Numbered from the stretch's first letter, positions 22,665-35,523 are shown. The stretch: 64,000 nt of DNA from Merluccius polli (GCA_030340625.1 JAOPHQ010003696.1:586001-650000), one strand, 5' to 3'. A program made the numbers and translations. The notes: generated by a model not told the origin, from the letters alone.

Positions 22665-24710
22665 ACAAATGCATACTAGTTTCAGCCATTTAGCCTGAGC
22701 ACCACTCCACTAGAGAGCCCCTATGTTGCCATGACTACAACATCCTAGCAAGAGGAGAAAACAAGGGTTGACATAGAGAGATGCGGGGGAAAGAGAGGGA
22801 TGGAGAAAGATTGGTAGATTTAAATTAAAACGGGAGAGGGCACGACAGACAAAAATTAGGACAGAGGACAATTTTGAGGGAATGAAGAAACAAAGGCGAC
22901 AATAAGGGAGAGACAGAGGCCATGAAAAAGAGAAGAGAAGATGATCATTGTGATTGATCAGTGTGTTTCATTTTGAGCGCCGTATCTGTCATTTTTATGC
23001 GCACCTACACTCACCTTTGCTCAACATACATACATACGCATACATTACCAAAATCCAAAACAGAGATTCTGATACATATGTTTCAGCCTGCTGCTGATTA
23101 TTGTATTTCATCATAAACATTATTGTGACCAAATGGTGCAGCTTCCGCACAAGTGAGTCTAAAGTGTATTCTAAACTAGAACATAATGCTTGTTCTCTCT
23201 TACCTCCACCTGCTTCCAATTGGTGTTAGAGCAGATGCTGGGCGCCTACCTTTAAAGGTACTAAAAGGTGTAAGAATCAGAAATTCCTTCTCATTCTTGA
23301 CCCCTTTGGCTGCTAGGGAACTGCAGCCTGCTTGAGCTTGCGCATTAAGAGCTCACACTAATAATACAAACTAGCTACACAATATGAACTAATAAAACAA
23401 ACTTATTACACAATAATATGAACTATATAAAGCTAGCTCTTCTTTATATACTAGGGCACTCGGGAGCGGACTGCGACATCACTTCCTTCCTTTTTTCTGG
23501 CAAGAACCGGGAAACCGAGTGTGTGAAGGTCTCATTTTTAAGTGAAATTACAACCTGTACATAAATTGACAATTTAAAGCGATGTATGCATGTACAATCC
23601 TAAAGAAAAATCAAACGCTAAACTATTTTAGATTAAAAGCGATGTAGTGGGTTACATAGTAGTGGGTAGTATATGGATTGACCCTGGTCCAAATCTTGAC
23701 TTAAATGGACAAAGTTTTTAACGTACAATAAGATGTAAATATGGAATCAAAAAGCCCTCTATAGCTTTAAACGTATGCTATTGCATGTGTTTACCTCTTA
23801 CTGGCAATAGGTTACCAGGTAATCTCGCAGCGAGCTGAGATAGTGAAGGCCTGAAAAGCAATATAGACTGCCCCTAAATGAAAAAAAGTGTCTACCATAG
23901 AAGTGGGTCGGAAAAAATTTGATAGTGGGTGGGGCCTAGTTCAAACATGGTGAGTGATTTTCCTTTATAGTCCTACATGTTGAATGGAATTCTTACTTTG
24001 TACATGACCCCAATCAGTTCCTCAGTAGCTGGTCTCCATTCAAAGAAATCAGCAACAGAGCTTTCTTCTATTGAGCGTCCTATTATGTTTGTAATAGTCT
24101 CCATACTGTAATAAGGTGAAGCTGATTTCTCTGTTGACAGCCTTCACATATAAACTGGTCAGTCCTGGCTGTATGTCCATCAGTCTCTTCTCAGGCGAGG
24201 CTAAATACATTTATTTACCCCTGCTGCTCACACACTTCTTCCTATTCCCCCACTGGGGTTTTCTGTGTTGAGTTCTCCTTGTGCATGCAGGCTGAGGTGA
24301 AGGAGGTATTGCCACATCTCAACTGTAGGATGGCAAATACTCTCTGAGGGTGTGTAGTTGAATACGAATGCGATGATGTTGAATGATTAGTCATAACACA
24401 TTCTGAAATGGACATTGAATTAAAAAGTCCCCGTGGCATTTGAAAGTGAGTAAAATAACCAAGTCCAAAAAATAAATGTCCTCCTCAAAATAAATAACTT
24501 TGTACTGGAATTCAGTTCAAAGTTCTCTGTCCAACAACATTGATTTTCCAAAACAGTGCCATAGGGAAAGGACTTAGCGGAACAGTAATGAATTTAATGC
24601 CAGTGTTAACTGTAGTCTCTATGATATTAGGCCATGCATTGCAGGATTTTACAATTAGTCTGGGGTGATGAGATTGCTGCGATCACAGCACTGAATCTAA
24701 TAGCAGGAGA

Positions 24711-24712
<2 letters not shown>

Positions 24713-24760
<48 letters not shown>
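24713..24760. repeat. (AG)n microsatellite
   Basis: Perfect AG repeat. It lies about 150 bp upstream of a CT repeat (24916-24990), its reverse complement, so the two could form a long hairpin. Confidence 0.9.
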
Positions 24761-24763
<3 letters not shown>

Positions 24764-24915
24764 GAGATACATAGAGAGAATAGAGTTAGAGAGAGAGAAG
24801 AAAAAAAACATGTCATTGATTCCCACCAATAATGACCCCTGATGCAATAAGCTTGTTCCATTGGAAGCCTAATGGGGTTGCATGCATTTGGCCTTGATAA
24901 AGTCAAGCTGCAATG

Positions 24916-24916
24916 C

Positions 24917-24990
<74 letters not shown>
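24916..24990. repeat. (CT)n microsatellite
   Basis: Nearly perfect CT repeat of about 75 bp with one TT interruption. Confidence 0.9.
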
Positions 24991-24995
<5 letters not shown>

Positions 24996-25490
24996 ACTCC
25001 TGGCAGAGCACAGGGCTGCGATAAGCTGGACCCCAATGAAGTGTCAAGGCACTGGAGAAATGAACTCCTCCATGCGCTCCAGGAAATTTGATTTCTAACC
25101 CTGAGACAGCGTATTATTTTTGATTATATTCATATTGGGTATCATCAGCCCTTATGGGAGGAAAATATCTATCTATCAGTGTGTGGGTGTGTGTATGTGT
25201 GTGCCTGTGTGTGCTTTTGTGTTACTGCGTCTGTATTTGTATACTTGTGTGGATCAAATTTACACACATGCATTTGCATCTGACAATAATGATAAAGAAT
25301 ATGAAATAAATAATGTGTCCATGGACTGGTTTTTTCCATCAGCATCTCTGCGCCTGGATGTGCACGTCTTTGCCTGACTAGGTCCATATTTTATAATGTG
25401 TGTGTGTGTTTTGTGTGGTGTCTCCTCATTTTTTGCCGACGTCTTCTAAACCCTGCTTTTATATGCCACATACTGATGGTGCTTTCGATC

Positions 25491-26094
25491 GGAGGGAGGG
25501 AGGGAGGGAGGGAGGGAGGGAGGGAGGGTGTAGGTGGGGTGGGGTGAGGGAGGGAGAGAGGGTGGGTGGGGTGAGGGTGGAGTGGGAGAAGGTCAGTAGG
25601 GTGGGGTGAGGGAGGGCGAAAGGGAGGGAGGGTGGGGTGGAGTGAGAGCGAGAGAGGGTGGGTAGGGTGGGGGTGCGGGAGAGAGAAAGGGTGGGTAGGG
25701 TGGCGTGAGGGAGAGAGAGAGGGTGTGAGGGGTGAAGGAGAGGGTGGGTGGGGTCGGGTGGGCTGGAGTGAGGGAGACAGAGATGGTGGGTAGGGGTGAG
25801 GAAGAGAGAGAGGGTGAGTCGGGGTGGGGTAGAGTGAGGGAGAGAGAAAGGGTGGGGTGGGGTGGAGTGAGGGAGATAGGGAGGGTAGGGTGGGGTGGGG
25901 TAAGGAAGAGAGAGGGTGGGGTGGGGTGAGGGAGAGAGAGAGAGAGAGAGAGGGAGGGTAGGGTGGGGTGGGGTGAGGAAGCGAGAGGGTAGGGTTGGCT
26001 GAGGGAGGGGGAGAGAGAGGGTGGGGTGGACTGAGGGAGGGGTAGAGAGAGGGTGGGGTAGAGAGAGGATGGGGTAGAGAGAGGATGGGGTGGG
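25491..26094. repeat. G-rich minisatellite, about 600 bp
   Basis: Starts as (GGGA)n at 25491-25528 and becomes a variable array of blocks such as GGGTGGGGTGAGGGAGAGAG. The plus strand is nearly all G and A with some T, so strand asymmetry is extreme. Runs of three or more G occur every few bases, giving strong G-quadruplex potential. Because C-rich codons lack stops, the minus strand has overlapping open frames of 245 and 271 codons made of Pro, Ser, Leu, Thr and His; these are artefacts. Confidence 0.92.
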
Positions 26095-27160
26095 TTGGCT
26101 TGCGCCTAGTAATGACACCATCAGTCCTCCACATGGTGCCCCGCTCTGGCATTTCCAATATACAATTACCTTCCCCCCACACACACACACACACACGAAT
26201 GCACATCGGTTACTATTTGCAAATTACTTTTTCTGTTGTAAGCCAACCACATTTTCTTTAGGAAACACAATTTTCCTGCTCTTGCTTTTTTTTGTCTTCA
26301 TACAAATATTACTTAGAATCTCAAGAGTTTAAACAATTAAAAGAACACAAAGATTAATGTTATTTCAGAGAGTAGTGTAATGAGTAATAATAATAATTCA
26401 TACTGTATTCATACTTTATATTTATGTATGTTTGTTAATTTCATCTAGCAGATGTTGAGTGTCATTTTAAGTTTGAGAGTATAGCGATGAACAATGAACA
26501 ACTGAGTGACACATCGTATTTCTCACAACCATTTAACTTCTAATGTTTAAACATCAAAATAATTAATACAATTTGACTTCGGCCTAGCGCAACTTGAGAA
26601 ACTGTTTACACGTTGCCTCATCTACATTTTTTGGCGTACCTCTTTTGTCGGCTTCAAATCCAAAATGTTGTCATATTGGCGCAGTTTTCTTTGAGACTTA
26701 CTTTGCCATGTCTCGTCTCGTCAACAAACACAACGTGCACTGTGCATGCGCATCTTCTCCCCACCTCTACTGAAATTTGAATTTTATAAACTTATTTATA
26801 AATAATTTTTACACAAATTATGAAGTAAATTGTGGCGATCACGATAATATCGATAAAAACAAAAACGTACAAGAACATTATTATATTTATCGTCAATCAC
26901 GTTAGTGGCGATAATCCGTTTTTACCAATAATCGTTCTGACCCTAATGTCAAATGTGGGCAGATATGAAAAAAAAGCTCAATAAACTGTGTTCACTCAAT
27001 TCTCCATATCTTTATTCAAATAAAAAGCAAGCAGATAACACGTGAGGCACTTTATAAACAAATTAAATGCTAGAGGTTTGAGTTTTGGAAGTTCCCTTGA
27101 ACCTAATCGTACTGGCATGAAATAATTGTTATTAACATAACTTTAAACAATAAAATACTT

Positions 27161-27504
27161 AAAGGTGCTGCAGGTAAGATTCAAGAGTTGTAAAGAGAGT
27201 GAGGAGAAAGGAGTGCAAGAGAACAAAAAACAAAAAAAGTCCCTTCCCTCTCTGCTCCCTCCCTACGTTTCTCCGCCATTGAAAAGTGTAGCATTCCATG
27301 ATTGACAGGGAAGATGGATTCCCCGAACAAATAAGGGAAGAGATGCCCTCTAAAATCTAAATGGTCTCAAACAGAAGCAGGTGCAGTCAACTCCAAAAGG
27401 ATATTCTCAGTGCACTTCACTCAATAATAGCTGACGGATGGCTGTGCCATTTCTAACAAATTACACTGAAATAATAGCTCTTAAATCGTACCTACAGCAC
27501 CTTT
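27161..27504. mobile_element. short TIR element (MITE) flanked by TA
   Basis: Left end AAAGGTGCTGCAGGTA and inverted right end AAAGGTGCTGTAGGTA, one mismatch. TA dinucleotides flank both ends (27160-27161 and 27504-27505), which would suit a Tc1/mariner- or Harbinger-type duplication. Length 344 bp, non-coding. Confidence 0.7.
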
Positions 27505-27505
27505 A

Positions 27506-28556
27506 GGCAAAAGCATACTTTTCAGAGAACCCGTTCTTTGCTACATTATGAAACTACATTTTTTCATGCATGCGTTTTTTGGGATTACATTAGTATAATT
27601 GGCTAGGTTTAATATGGTATAAAAGACTTCTAGCAAGTATATGTATCAACATGGTGCCTATGCACACACACGCAAACTCACACACCGACACCCACACACT
27701 GACACAAACCCCCCACACCCACACACACGGGCACACAAACTACCACTACATTAGAGATAATCCTTGTCAAGCAATTAGTTATATAACAATTACAAACCAT
27801 TTACCCATTAATATCCATACATTATTTTTGTAATACAAATAAGTGTGTTCTATTAGTGCGAACGACATATGCTGCATTTAAATGTCCTTTCTATAAACAT
27901 TATTAGACATATCACTCAATGAGGGCAATGCTTCCTGGTGTCTTATTAAATTAATTGTATTTGGCAACCAGTTTCATGCTATACTGTTATGCTGCCTTGT
28001 TTTAGTCCATTAAGTCCTGAATGAAATGTATCTACAGACTTAACCTATTAAAACTTTATTATAAAGTATTATTAATCATCATTGAAACAATAATATGGTG
28101 TACACAGTATATTATCCACACAATATTCAATCTCACCAATTAGAGCTTCTCTGGGAAAGCTGGCAGTAGAGCACTCTATGATGACAACACACATTGTTGA
28201 TTGGCAGTCATGGGATTCTTAAAAAGTTTCCACCTCTCTTTCTATGGCTTCCTCTACTGTCTGTTTGTGAGACAAAACAAAAAACAAAAAAACAAACAAA
28301 CAAAAAAATAATAATATATATATATATATATCTGCCCCCACAGCTAGCGTTATACGCTAATTAGCGGTTTTCGAGAACTTTGGTTACATTTGACTAGAAT
28401 GAAAACTGATCCCAGGGAACGGTCCAACTCGGTGGACATGTGTTATGATCATATGGTCTCATTTTGCACCGGAATTGTCCTTTAAGCACCAATTGGCCTG
28501 CCCAAACTGTTAGGGTATACATTTTTACCAATACTCCTGTCTGGTGAGTGTGTTTA

Positions 28557-28602
<46 letters not shown>

Positions 28603-28611
28603 GCGTGCGGT
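27506..28611. other. unannotated region
   Basis: AT-rich sequence with a CA-rich stretch at 27660-27735, a CAAA/TA tract at 28268-28331 and a perfect (TG)n run at 28560-28597. No gene recognised. The last nine bases belong to the TSD (28612-28620) of the Mutator-like element. Confidence 0.6.
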
Positions 28612-30437
28612 ATGCTTGCTATGGGGGGCATTTCATGCCAGCGAACTATACTAAAACGCCTAAACCGCGTCGCCTACGTCTGCATAACGACTGAAAAAGA
28701 CGCGTGCGTACAGGCACGCGTATTGCGAGTACACCAAAACTGAAGGGGTATGGCGAGTGAACAGTGCCAAACCTAAGCCTAACCAGGAAGAGGCGAAGGA
28801 GCAGTCTAACCCTACGCCGCCGTCAGAACGTGTGGAATTTTGTATGGGATTGATTGGGACTGCAGACGGGAGACCAGCAGCGACGCCACGGCGACTGCAT
28901 GGAAGTTCCGTCCACCGGCGGCGGTGTCACGGCGACGTACATACGGAAATTCAGCAAAATGTACGTCTACTCATGGACGTCTGAACAAGTTAGTCGCCAC
29001 AAAGACGCCTGCTAACCTACGTCGCCGTGAGAACGCCTGAACTAGGTATATGGCCACGAAGAGCTTCAGTGTGATTTTATGACTTAGTTTAGGATTTACT
29101 AATGTTTTATACAACAGCACATTTATATCACTTGGAACAGCAATGTATAATGGTGTGGGACAGAAAGTGTTGTTTAAATAGGCTATTTTGATGGTGCCTG
29201 TTTTGATACTGTTATTCACTCTCAAAGTAGACCTATTATTGTTTTAGTTAAGATCATGAATTGCTAATTTGTTTGGGTAATTTACTGTAATTAAAATGGG
29301 TAGGTCTACAGACTTAGCATTAAACACCACTGTGTTTTCTTTTACTACAGTATATCTGTAAAGAGTCACATTCATATTTAAAATTTATATTAATGTAATT
29401 ATCTGCAGTTTAGAAAAATGAATTTGATTTGAAGGTTTATTTTGGTTATTGGATTTATTTAATCAGTTTTATACAGAAGAAATTGTGTAGATTATTTATT
29501 GATTGAGTAGTTTATTTTGATAACAATGCTAAGAATATCTGATGTGGTGTAAAATAAAAGAGATGACAATGGCAGCCAACATAACCAGTGTTAAATCTCC
29601 TCTCTTGCCTGTTTTCATATTTCCCTGTAGGCTACACAAAGGAGACGATAGATCTACCAACACAACAATTTATTATCTGTACAATACCAAGAATCAACAG
29701 ATTTTCACGAGTATATGATTACAATGATGAATACAATTTGAATTAAGTTAACATTCACAAACAAATATATTCTAAATGAATACTCTGAGCAAGCATGACA
29801 ATACTGCATGCCATTACATCATGTCTTGTACTACACTCATGCTACTCAATACCTTTGCAGGAGGGAGAAGCCCAGCACAGTGACCTGACTGCAATCGTGT
29901 GTTCAACCCAGTCGCCGAAAGCATACGTCGACATTGAACGTTTTCGTGAACACTGGATTACGTCGCATTTCAACGTAAAATAGCGTGTTGTACCTACAGT
30001 ATCCGCGCGTGGCGCTGTGGAGGCGCCTGAAGAAAGCACAACCAACAAGGACATTTCATGGTTATAAAATACATAAATTGCTGGTTATAAAATACATAAA
30101 TTATAATTAAGGTGACGGTGATGCAGGGTTGCCAGCTTCACGGTTTTCTCGCCAAATTGGGCTGTTTTGAAAACTGAGTCGCGGGTGTAAACCTCAAAGA
30201 CGCGGGTCACAGTTTTCTTTTGTGCTTTCAAAACCCACCACAGAAACAGTTGGGGTGTAATATTGCATAATCTTTATGAAAACTCAGTCAGAACAACACA
30301 GTTTCACTCCCAGAACGTCAAATAGCGACTGTCGGTAAGGGCACTTTAGCGTCAGTCACTGATGGAGATCGTCTCGGCGATGTTTGACGTTCAGTGGTGT
30401 GTGGGCATCCGTCCTATTGGTTAGTTATTACTCCTGT

Positions 30438-30495
30438 ATCAGAGCTATAGAGTAAACAACTCTATAAACAACTCTGTTTACTCTATAGCTCTGAT
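30438..30495. other. perfect hairpin, 21-bp stem
   Basis: Inverted repeat 30438-30458 against 30475-30495 (key motif GAGCTATAGAGTAAACA) with a 16-nt loop that itself repeats ACTCTATAAACA. Function unknown. It may be the tip of a small foldback insertion inside the Mutator-like element. Confidence 0.75.
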
Positions 30496-30774
30496 TCCTG
30501 CGCCATGTTTCAATGACGTCAGGTTGCTAGGGGCTACGGCTGAAAGACGCCGTGACCACCTGTCCCATTGGGAGGACCTATCAGCCGGAAGTACTGTCCT
30601 TACTGTACTATTGTTTATGTTGTAATGTCATAATATTGTTGACAATAAAGTTTGTTAAAAAAACAATGTGCCCACAATGTGAACTCCAAACAATTCATGT
30701 TTATCCAATTCATGGACAAACAAAGCAGCTTGAAACACGTCTAAAAAAAACACTTGAAATAGAATGTAGCCTAT

Positions 30775-31944
30775 ATTTATATTTTTACAACATCAATCTC
30801 CCTATAATATGAACAAAATATGATCAGGTTATACTTTCTCTTGAAAACGGGCAAAACGCTAACCCTAACCCGGAAAATGAATTAAAAAAACTACAAACGT
30901 TCGGAAAATGCAATACACTGCAGTGTGCAGCGCCATGTTTTTTCGCCATGTTTTTTGTAGTTGTAAAGCCCTTTGCATACGGCACAGGCCTACTTTCTTT
31001 CAAAAGCTCATATCTTGGTCAATTAAAAACAACTGTGTGTAAAAATGTAACTACACACAGACATACGCATTACCATATTATGTAGCCTACTATCCTGTCA
31101 GCCCTGGGGAAGGGAACACAATGGCTATAAATGGTCATATTATAATATGGAAATATGTATATGAAACATTAAGTAGTTTAAGGGGTAAATGGGGTCTAAA
31201 CTGTCACCATCAATATGTTGAACACATTTTGTCACTAAATATGCCTTAAAATATGTTTTAGTGATTTTATCCATCTTGGCTCTATATAGGCTGTGAGAAA
31301 GTACACATCAGTAAGTGCCTTGGCAGTGAGCAAGATAAAAATGAAACTTTGTCGTAGGATGACAATGAAGACATCGTTGGAAAGGTCTTGATCTGCAGAG
31401 TACAGATATGCCACTGTGAACATTCTGGGTGGTTCCTGCTCCCCAGGAATGCCCTTTGAACCTTGAACCTAAGGCTCTTTTAAAGGCTTACAGAAAAGCA
31501 ACACAATGTGATACAAACATGGGGAAAACATTTTTGGAAAGCTCTTGACTTCTTCTATCATGGCCTTTGGCCTCATGGCCAAACCATCAGGGGGCGCTAC
31601 TGGGTAAGGTCAAAACCAGATTTCACCCAATTAACAATAGTAAAAATGAAATCTGACCAAATAAATGTGCTCCCCGGTCCCTAAAACATATATTACACTT
31701 GCGAAGTTCCTTGACACATTTTCACATAATAGGGAAAACGTTAACTAAACATTTTAGGACTACAAAAAACATGGCGGAAAAAACATGGCGCCGCACACTT
31801 CAGTTCATTTTCCGAATGATTGTAGTTTTTTAAATTCATTTTCCGAGTTAGGGTTATCGTTTGCCCGTTTTCCAAGAGAGAAAGTATAACCTGAACATAT
31901 TTTGTTCATATTATAGGGAGATTGATGTTGTAAAAATATTAATT
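30775..31944. mobile_element. inverted-repeat element nested in the Mutator-like element
   Basis: Arms of about 200 bp, 30775-30975 and 31745-31944, are reverse complements with some divergence. Shared blocks include TTACAACATCAATCTCCCTA, AAAACGGGCAAA and CGCCATGTTTTTTGTAGT. The spacer is about 770 bp of AT-rich sequence. No TSD was resolved because the right end merges into TAAA/TA repeats. No coding capacity. Confidence 0.65.
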
Positions 31945-31961
31945 AATAAATAAATAAATAA

Positions 31962-32000
<39 letters not shown>

Positions 32001-32064
32001 ATTTTTTTTATTTATTTTTATTTTATTTTTTTATTTTATTTTTTATTTTTTTTATTTATTTTTT
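31937..32064. repeat. (TAAA)n, (TA)n and (TTTTA)n low-complexity tract
   Basis: Successive TAAA, TA and T-rich blocks; more than 95 percent A+T. Confidence 0.9.
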
Positions 32065-32451
32065 TATGGCGACGGCGTGCGTATCCTCTCCCTGCGGCGG
32101 CGGACACGATGTTATCCTTCTCCTGGTAATTTTGGCACTATCCACTCGCCATATATTCCACAAACACTACACAGCGTGTGCTGTACGCTCGTGTAGAATT
32201 GTACTTAACAGTCACGCGTGGTATTCACGTCACGTATTTGAGGCGTCGTTCACCCGTCACGCACACGTCACGTAGGCGTATGCGCAACAACGCGTGTGCA
32301 GCGTCTACGTGACGCCTACGTGACGCTCGTCTGTCCATTGAAAGTGAATGGAATTTACACGCGCACGTTAGAGGTTTGACGTCATCGCATAGGCGCTGTA
32401 CACGCGTTTTAGTATAGTTCGCTGGCATGAAATGCCCCCCATATGCTTGCT

Positions 32452-35187
32452 GGCATGTGCGTGTTCTGGTGCTTCGTAAGAACCTTATATCTAGGGCCTA
32501 TAGTTATTGGTTGAGGAAACTTTAGTCCCTATGTTGGTGACGTGTAGATGGTTTATTGTTATATGAATGTGATGTATGTATTACGTATTGTGAATATTTG
32601 CTTTGTGTTCGTTTTTTTTAGACCTTGAAATCAGACATTGCCTCGTGCCTTCCCATTGTTATTCACCAATTGTTCGTCATAATCATCATTATTATTATTT
32701 GACTGTTTAGTGAAGTTGTTGGGACTCTGGAAGCATTAGGAGAAATGTTGAAGAAAAGGAGGGTGACTGCTCCCTGCAATGCCTTCAAATAAAACGACGA
32801 CAAACGCATCCCAGAGCAAGATGAATGCTGGTAATAAGCGGGCACATATGGTGTTATCCCATTTGCTATTAGCTTTTGCAGTTGGTTCTTCATGTTTGTC
32901 ATGGGGCAGATGGTTGGCAATAAATGTTCCAACTCTGGGAATTTAAAATAAAGTATATTGTTGAATGATGGATTTCTACATATTTTTTACTGTTGTTTTT
33001 TACATCAATGAACATGTCAATAATGTCCTTTAACTTCAAACGTTGTCAAAGTCTTCTTCTAAGAGGAAGTGGATCCTGTCAGACGCACCAGAGCCCACAC
33101 TGGTGGATGATGGACAGCTTATTTGCAGGGATGCCATGATTCAACGATACGTTGACAGATAATGCCTGGGGCAGGATTAATCTACTCCTCCTTTCTCATT
33201 TTTTCTCTATACATTTGTCTCTAATTCATCTCATTGCTATCTGTGTCCCTCAGTTTGGTCTTAGATCCTAATCTACAAGAAGGCCAGGGACAAAAGCTTT
33301 ACTAATATTCTGTATACCCGTCTTAAGGAGACAGTAGTCGATAACAAGGTGGTCATTTTCCCTTGTCCTCCCCCAATTACATTTCAAGACATGTGCATAC
33401 TGTGACACACAGCACAGGGGCATGCAGAGATGGTGCCGATGATGTGATGCCAGTAGGGTTCATCCATTTAGATAAAATTATAATGTAACTACAAGCGGTC
33501 ACAGTGATTATGTCACATTGAAAAAAAACCATTGAAATCGGTGAAACAACATTTCCAAGCCAGTAGGGCTACTTATACTTGTATATAATCTACAGATCCA
33601 TACTCCAAACATCTACATTTCAATTAAATGAAAGCAAAACAACATCTCGCAGCCTTTCAATATTCCTGTCTTCTCAAGAGCTGAGGCATATTGATCCTTT
33701 ATATCTCTCAAGAGCTGAGGGACAACCATCTCTTGGAAACAATGATTATCACACAGGGAGACAGAGCAGGAGGGAGAGAAAAAAAGAAGGAAAGTGAAAA
33801 AAAGAAAAAGAGGTGAGTGGCTAAAATAACTAATAAAACAAAACCATGATGAAAAAGAGGGGGCAAAGGGGGGGGGGGGGAAAAAAACAAATCCAACGGT
33901 GGATTTTGAAATTGCCTCATTGCCAACTCGGCTTATTATACTTCACATCTCATTATGCTGCCATGGCTTTTTGGAGATGACTGTTTGTCAGCCACTGTGC
34001 CTGGAATAACAATGATACTGCCTCGCACCACACCTCGGCTGCATTTGCTGCCAGTGGAAAGACACTCAAACTTGTCTTGACACAACAGCAACATAACACA
34101 ATGATCACACTGAAAGAAGGTGTTGCAATGGAAAATAGGAACCCAACCCAGACAGATCCAACTGAAAAAGAAATGGCTGAACAATATATGCTACTGTAAT
34201 ATATGCTACTGTAACAGCTAAATAGTATACTGGTCCTGTAAGTGTGCTGCTCTATGAAGGTAAAAATCCATGTCCTTTTGTTAAAAGGTATGTTGGTATA
34301 CAGCAAGGGAAAACTAACCAAGGTGATCTTGTTTTTGTTTCAAAATTTAGTTACTTTTTTTTCGATTTAGGCTGATCTTGGTGCTGTGTGATGTAAGCAA
34401 ATATGTGTCTGTGATTGATGCTTACATGTCTGAGTACTAGTGTTAGCCAAGCATCTGTGAACTCTTTAATTGTGTTTTTATCTTTGGATGGCAGCAAATT
34501 ATTTAAAAATAATTTTCAAAGAGATTGTGATGTGAAGGGCTTTAATAAAATAATGCACTTTATTTTTACGTTTCACATACTTTCACTAGTAGGCTGAATG
34601 AGATATGTGGAAAACAATTTATGTAAGGGAGATCAACAGGTTTCTGTCAAATGTTACGCACTTACAGAAATAGCATAAATATTCTTAGTGTATTGCTACA
34701 GTTTAGATGAGCTTGTTTCAGTGCATGTAAAAGGAAGCCAGAGAACAAATCACGCCAAATGGGTTTCTTACTGTTCTAAACTCATTTACTGAACACTATG
34801 CTTTCTGGTTTTGCTGGCCAGTAATTTGATGAGATATGCCTGTTGCCCATAGTAACTTCACTGCTCTAATAGGGTTCTTAACCACTCATGTTTGAGTGCG
34901 ATGACTCACTCAAACCAACTCAACAAGACCTGTGATTACTGTCATTCTCCACATGGTCTTTATAATTAATACAATTATCCAGAGTTGTCTTTCTGTAGCT
35001 ATTTCGTAAATGAAACATTCAGAATGGCCTCTTTTTACGCATTGGACTATGGACCTTTTCTACATGAATGTGTTGGGCCAGTGTTTGCTGGACATGTCTA
35101 TACTGGACATGGTACTCTCCGAGTCATGTTATTATACTTTGCACCATGTTGGAATATAGCCTATGATCTGAAAAACCTTCAATATTG
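32452..35187. other. unannotated region
   Basis: AT-rich sequence without recognised genes. It contains a purine-rich block at about 33770-33890 with a G run at 33869-33880. The short frames are without motifs. The last bases before 35193 (GCCTT, 35188-35192) are the TSD of LTR element B. Confidence 0.55.
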
Positions 35188-35192
35188 GCCTT

Positions 35193-35503
35193 TGTGGGGG
35201 GGCGTGGTGCATCAGCCGCAAGGGGGAGCTGTGGAGAGGGCTCGGGAGAGCCGCGCCAGGTGAGAGTGATTGGCACACCTGGGTTCCATTGTAACTAATC
35301 ACTCTCTCCCTTTATAAACGCAGTAGCATGCTGGACCCGGGAGGACCGGACCCAAGCACATGGGTCGGCGAACAGAGCCAGAGCTGGGCCCGCGGCGACG
35401 CCGGTGTGCGTGATCATTGTATATTGAAAATAAAACATGTTCAAACGCAAACCGGCTGGTGTGATTCCCTATTGGAGAACCCCGTGGCATCTACCACGCC
35501 ACA
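35193..35503 (+). repeat. 5' LTR of element B
   Basis: 311 bp. A TATA box TATAAA lies at 35313-35318 and a polyadenylation signal AATAAA at 35429-35434, which places U3, R and U5 in normal order. Seven differences from the 3' copy. Confidence 0.95.
35313..35318 (+). promoter_or_regulatory. TATA box of the element B LTR
   Basis: TATAAA inside CCCTTTATAAACGCAGTAG, 120 bp after the LTR start and about 116 bp before the AATAAA signal. It is conserved in the 3' LTR (48278-48283 by the same offset). Confidence 0.7.
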
Positions 35504-35505
35504 AC

Positions 35506-35523
35506 TGGCACCTGAACAGGGAC
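35506..35523 (+). other. primer-binding site, tRNA-Lys type
   Basis: TGGCACCTGAACAGGGAC begins two bases after the 5' LTR. It matches the complement of the 3' end of tRNA-Lys (TGG...GAACAGGGAC core) apart from about two positions. Confidence 0.8.

Larger units (their letters stand above)
13685..27159. other. gene-poor region with dense simple repeats
   Basis: No exon, RNA gene or complete mobile element that I could support, apart from the simple repeats listed separately. ORFs of 60-155 codons here are either translations of microsatellites or lack recognisable domains. One of them, a 155-codon frame at 16734-17201, shows no family motif and is not called. Confidence 0.5.
28621..32442. mobile_element. 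Mutator-like DNA transposon, non-autonomous or degraded, 9-bp TSD
   Basis: The first 39 bp (ATGGGGGGCATTTCATGCCA onward) are a perfect inverted repeat of the last 39 bp. Weaker inverted similarity continues inward: TATGGCGAGTG...AGTGCCAAA appears near 28748 and, inverted, near 32115-32145. Both flanks carry the 9-mer ATGCTTGCT (28612-28620, 32443-32451). A 9-bp duplication with long TIRs is the Mutator signature. The terminal 400 bp on each side are rich in CG, ACGTC and CGTCG, unlike the AT-rich interior. I found no transposase ORF, so this 3.8-kb copy depended on another element. It contains a nested inverted-repeat element (30775-31944) and an AT-rich simple repeat. Confidence 0.85.

Noticed and set aside
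25391..26206. Overlapping minus-strand ORFs of 271 and 245 codons, Pro/Ser/Leu/His-rich
   Set aside because: They are translations of the C-rich strand of a minisatellite. Several frames are open at once, composition is periodic, and there are no domains.
34985..35263. 92-codon ORF just before the 5' LTR of element B
   Set aside because: It runs across the host/LTR junction into the LTR and has no domain, so it is not a host exon.
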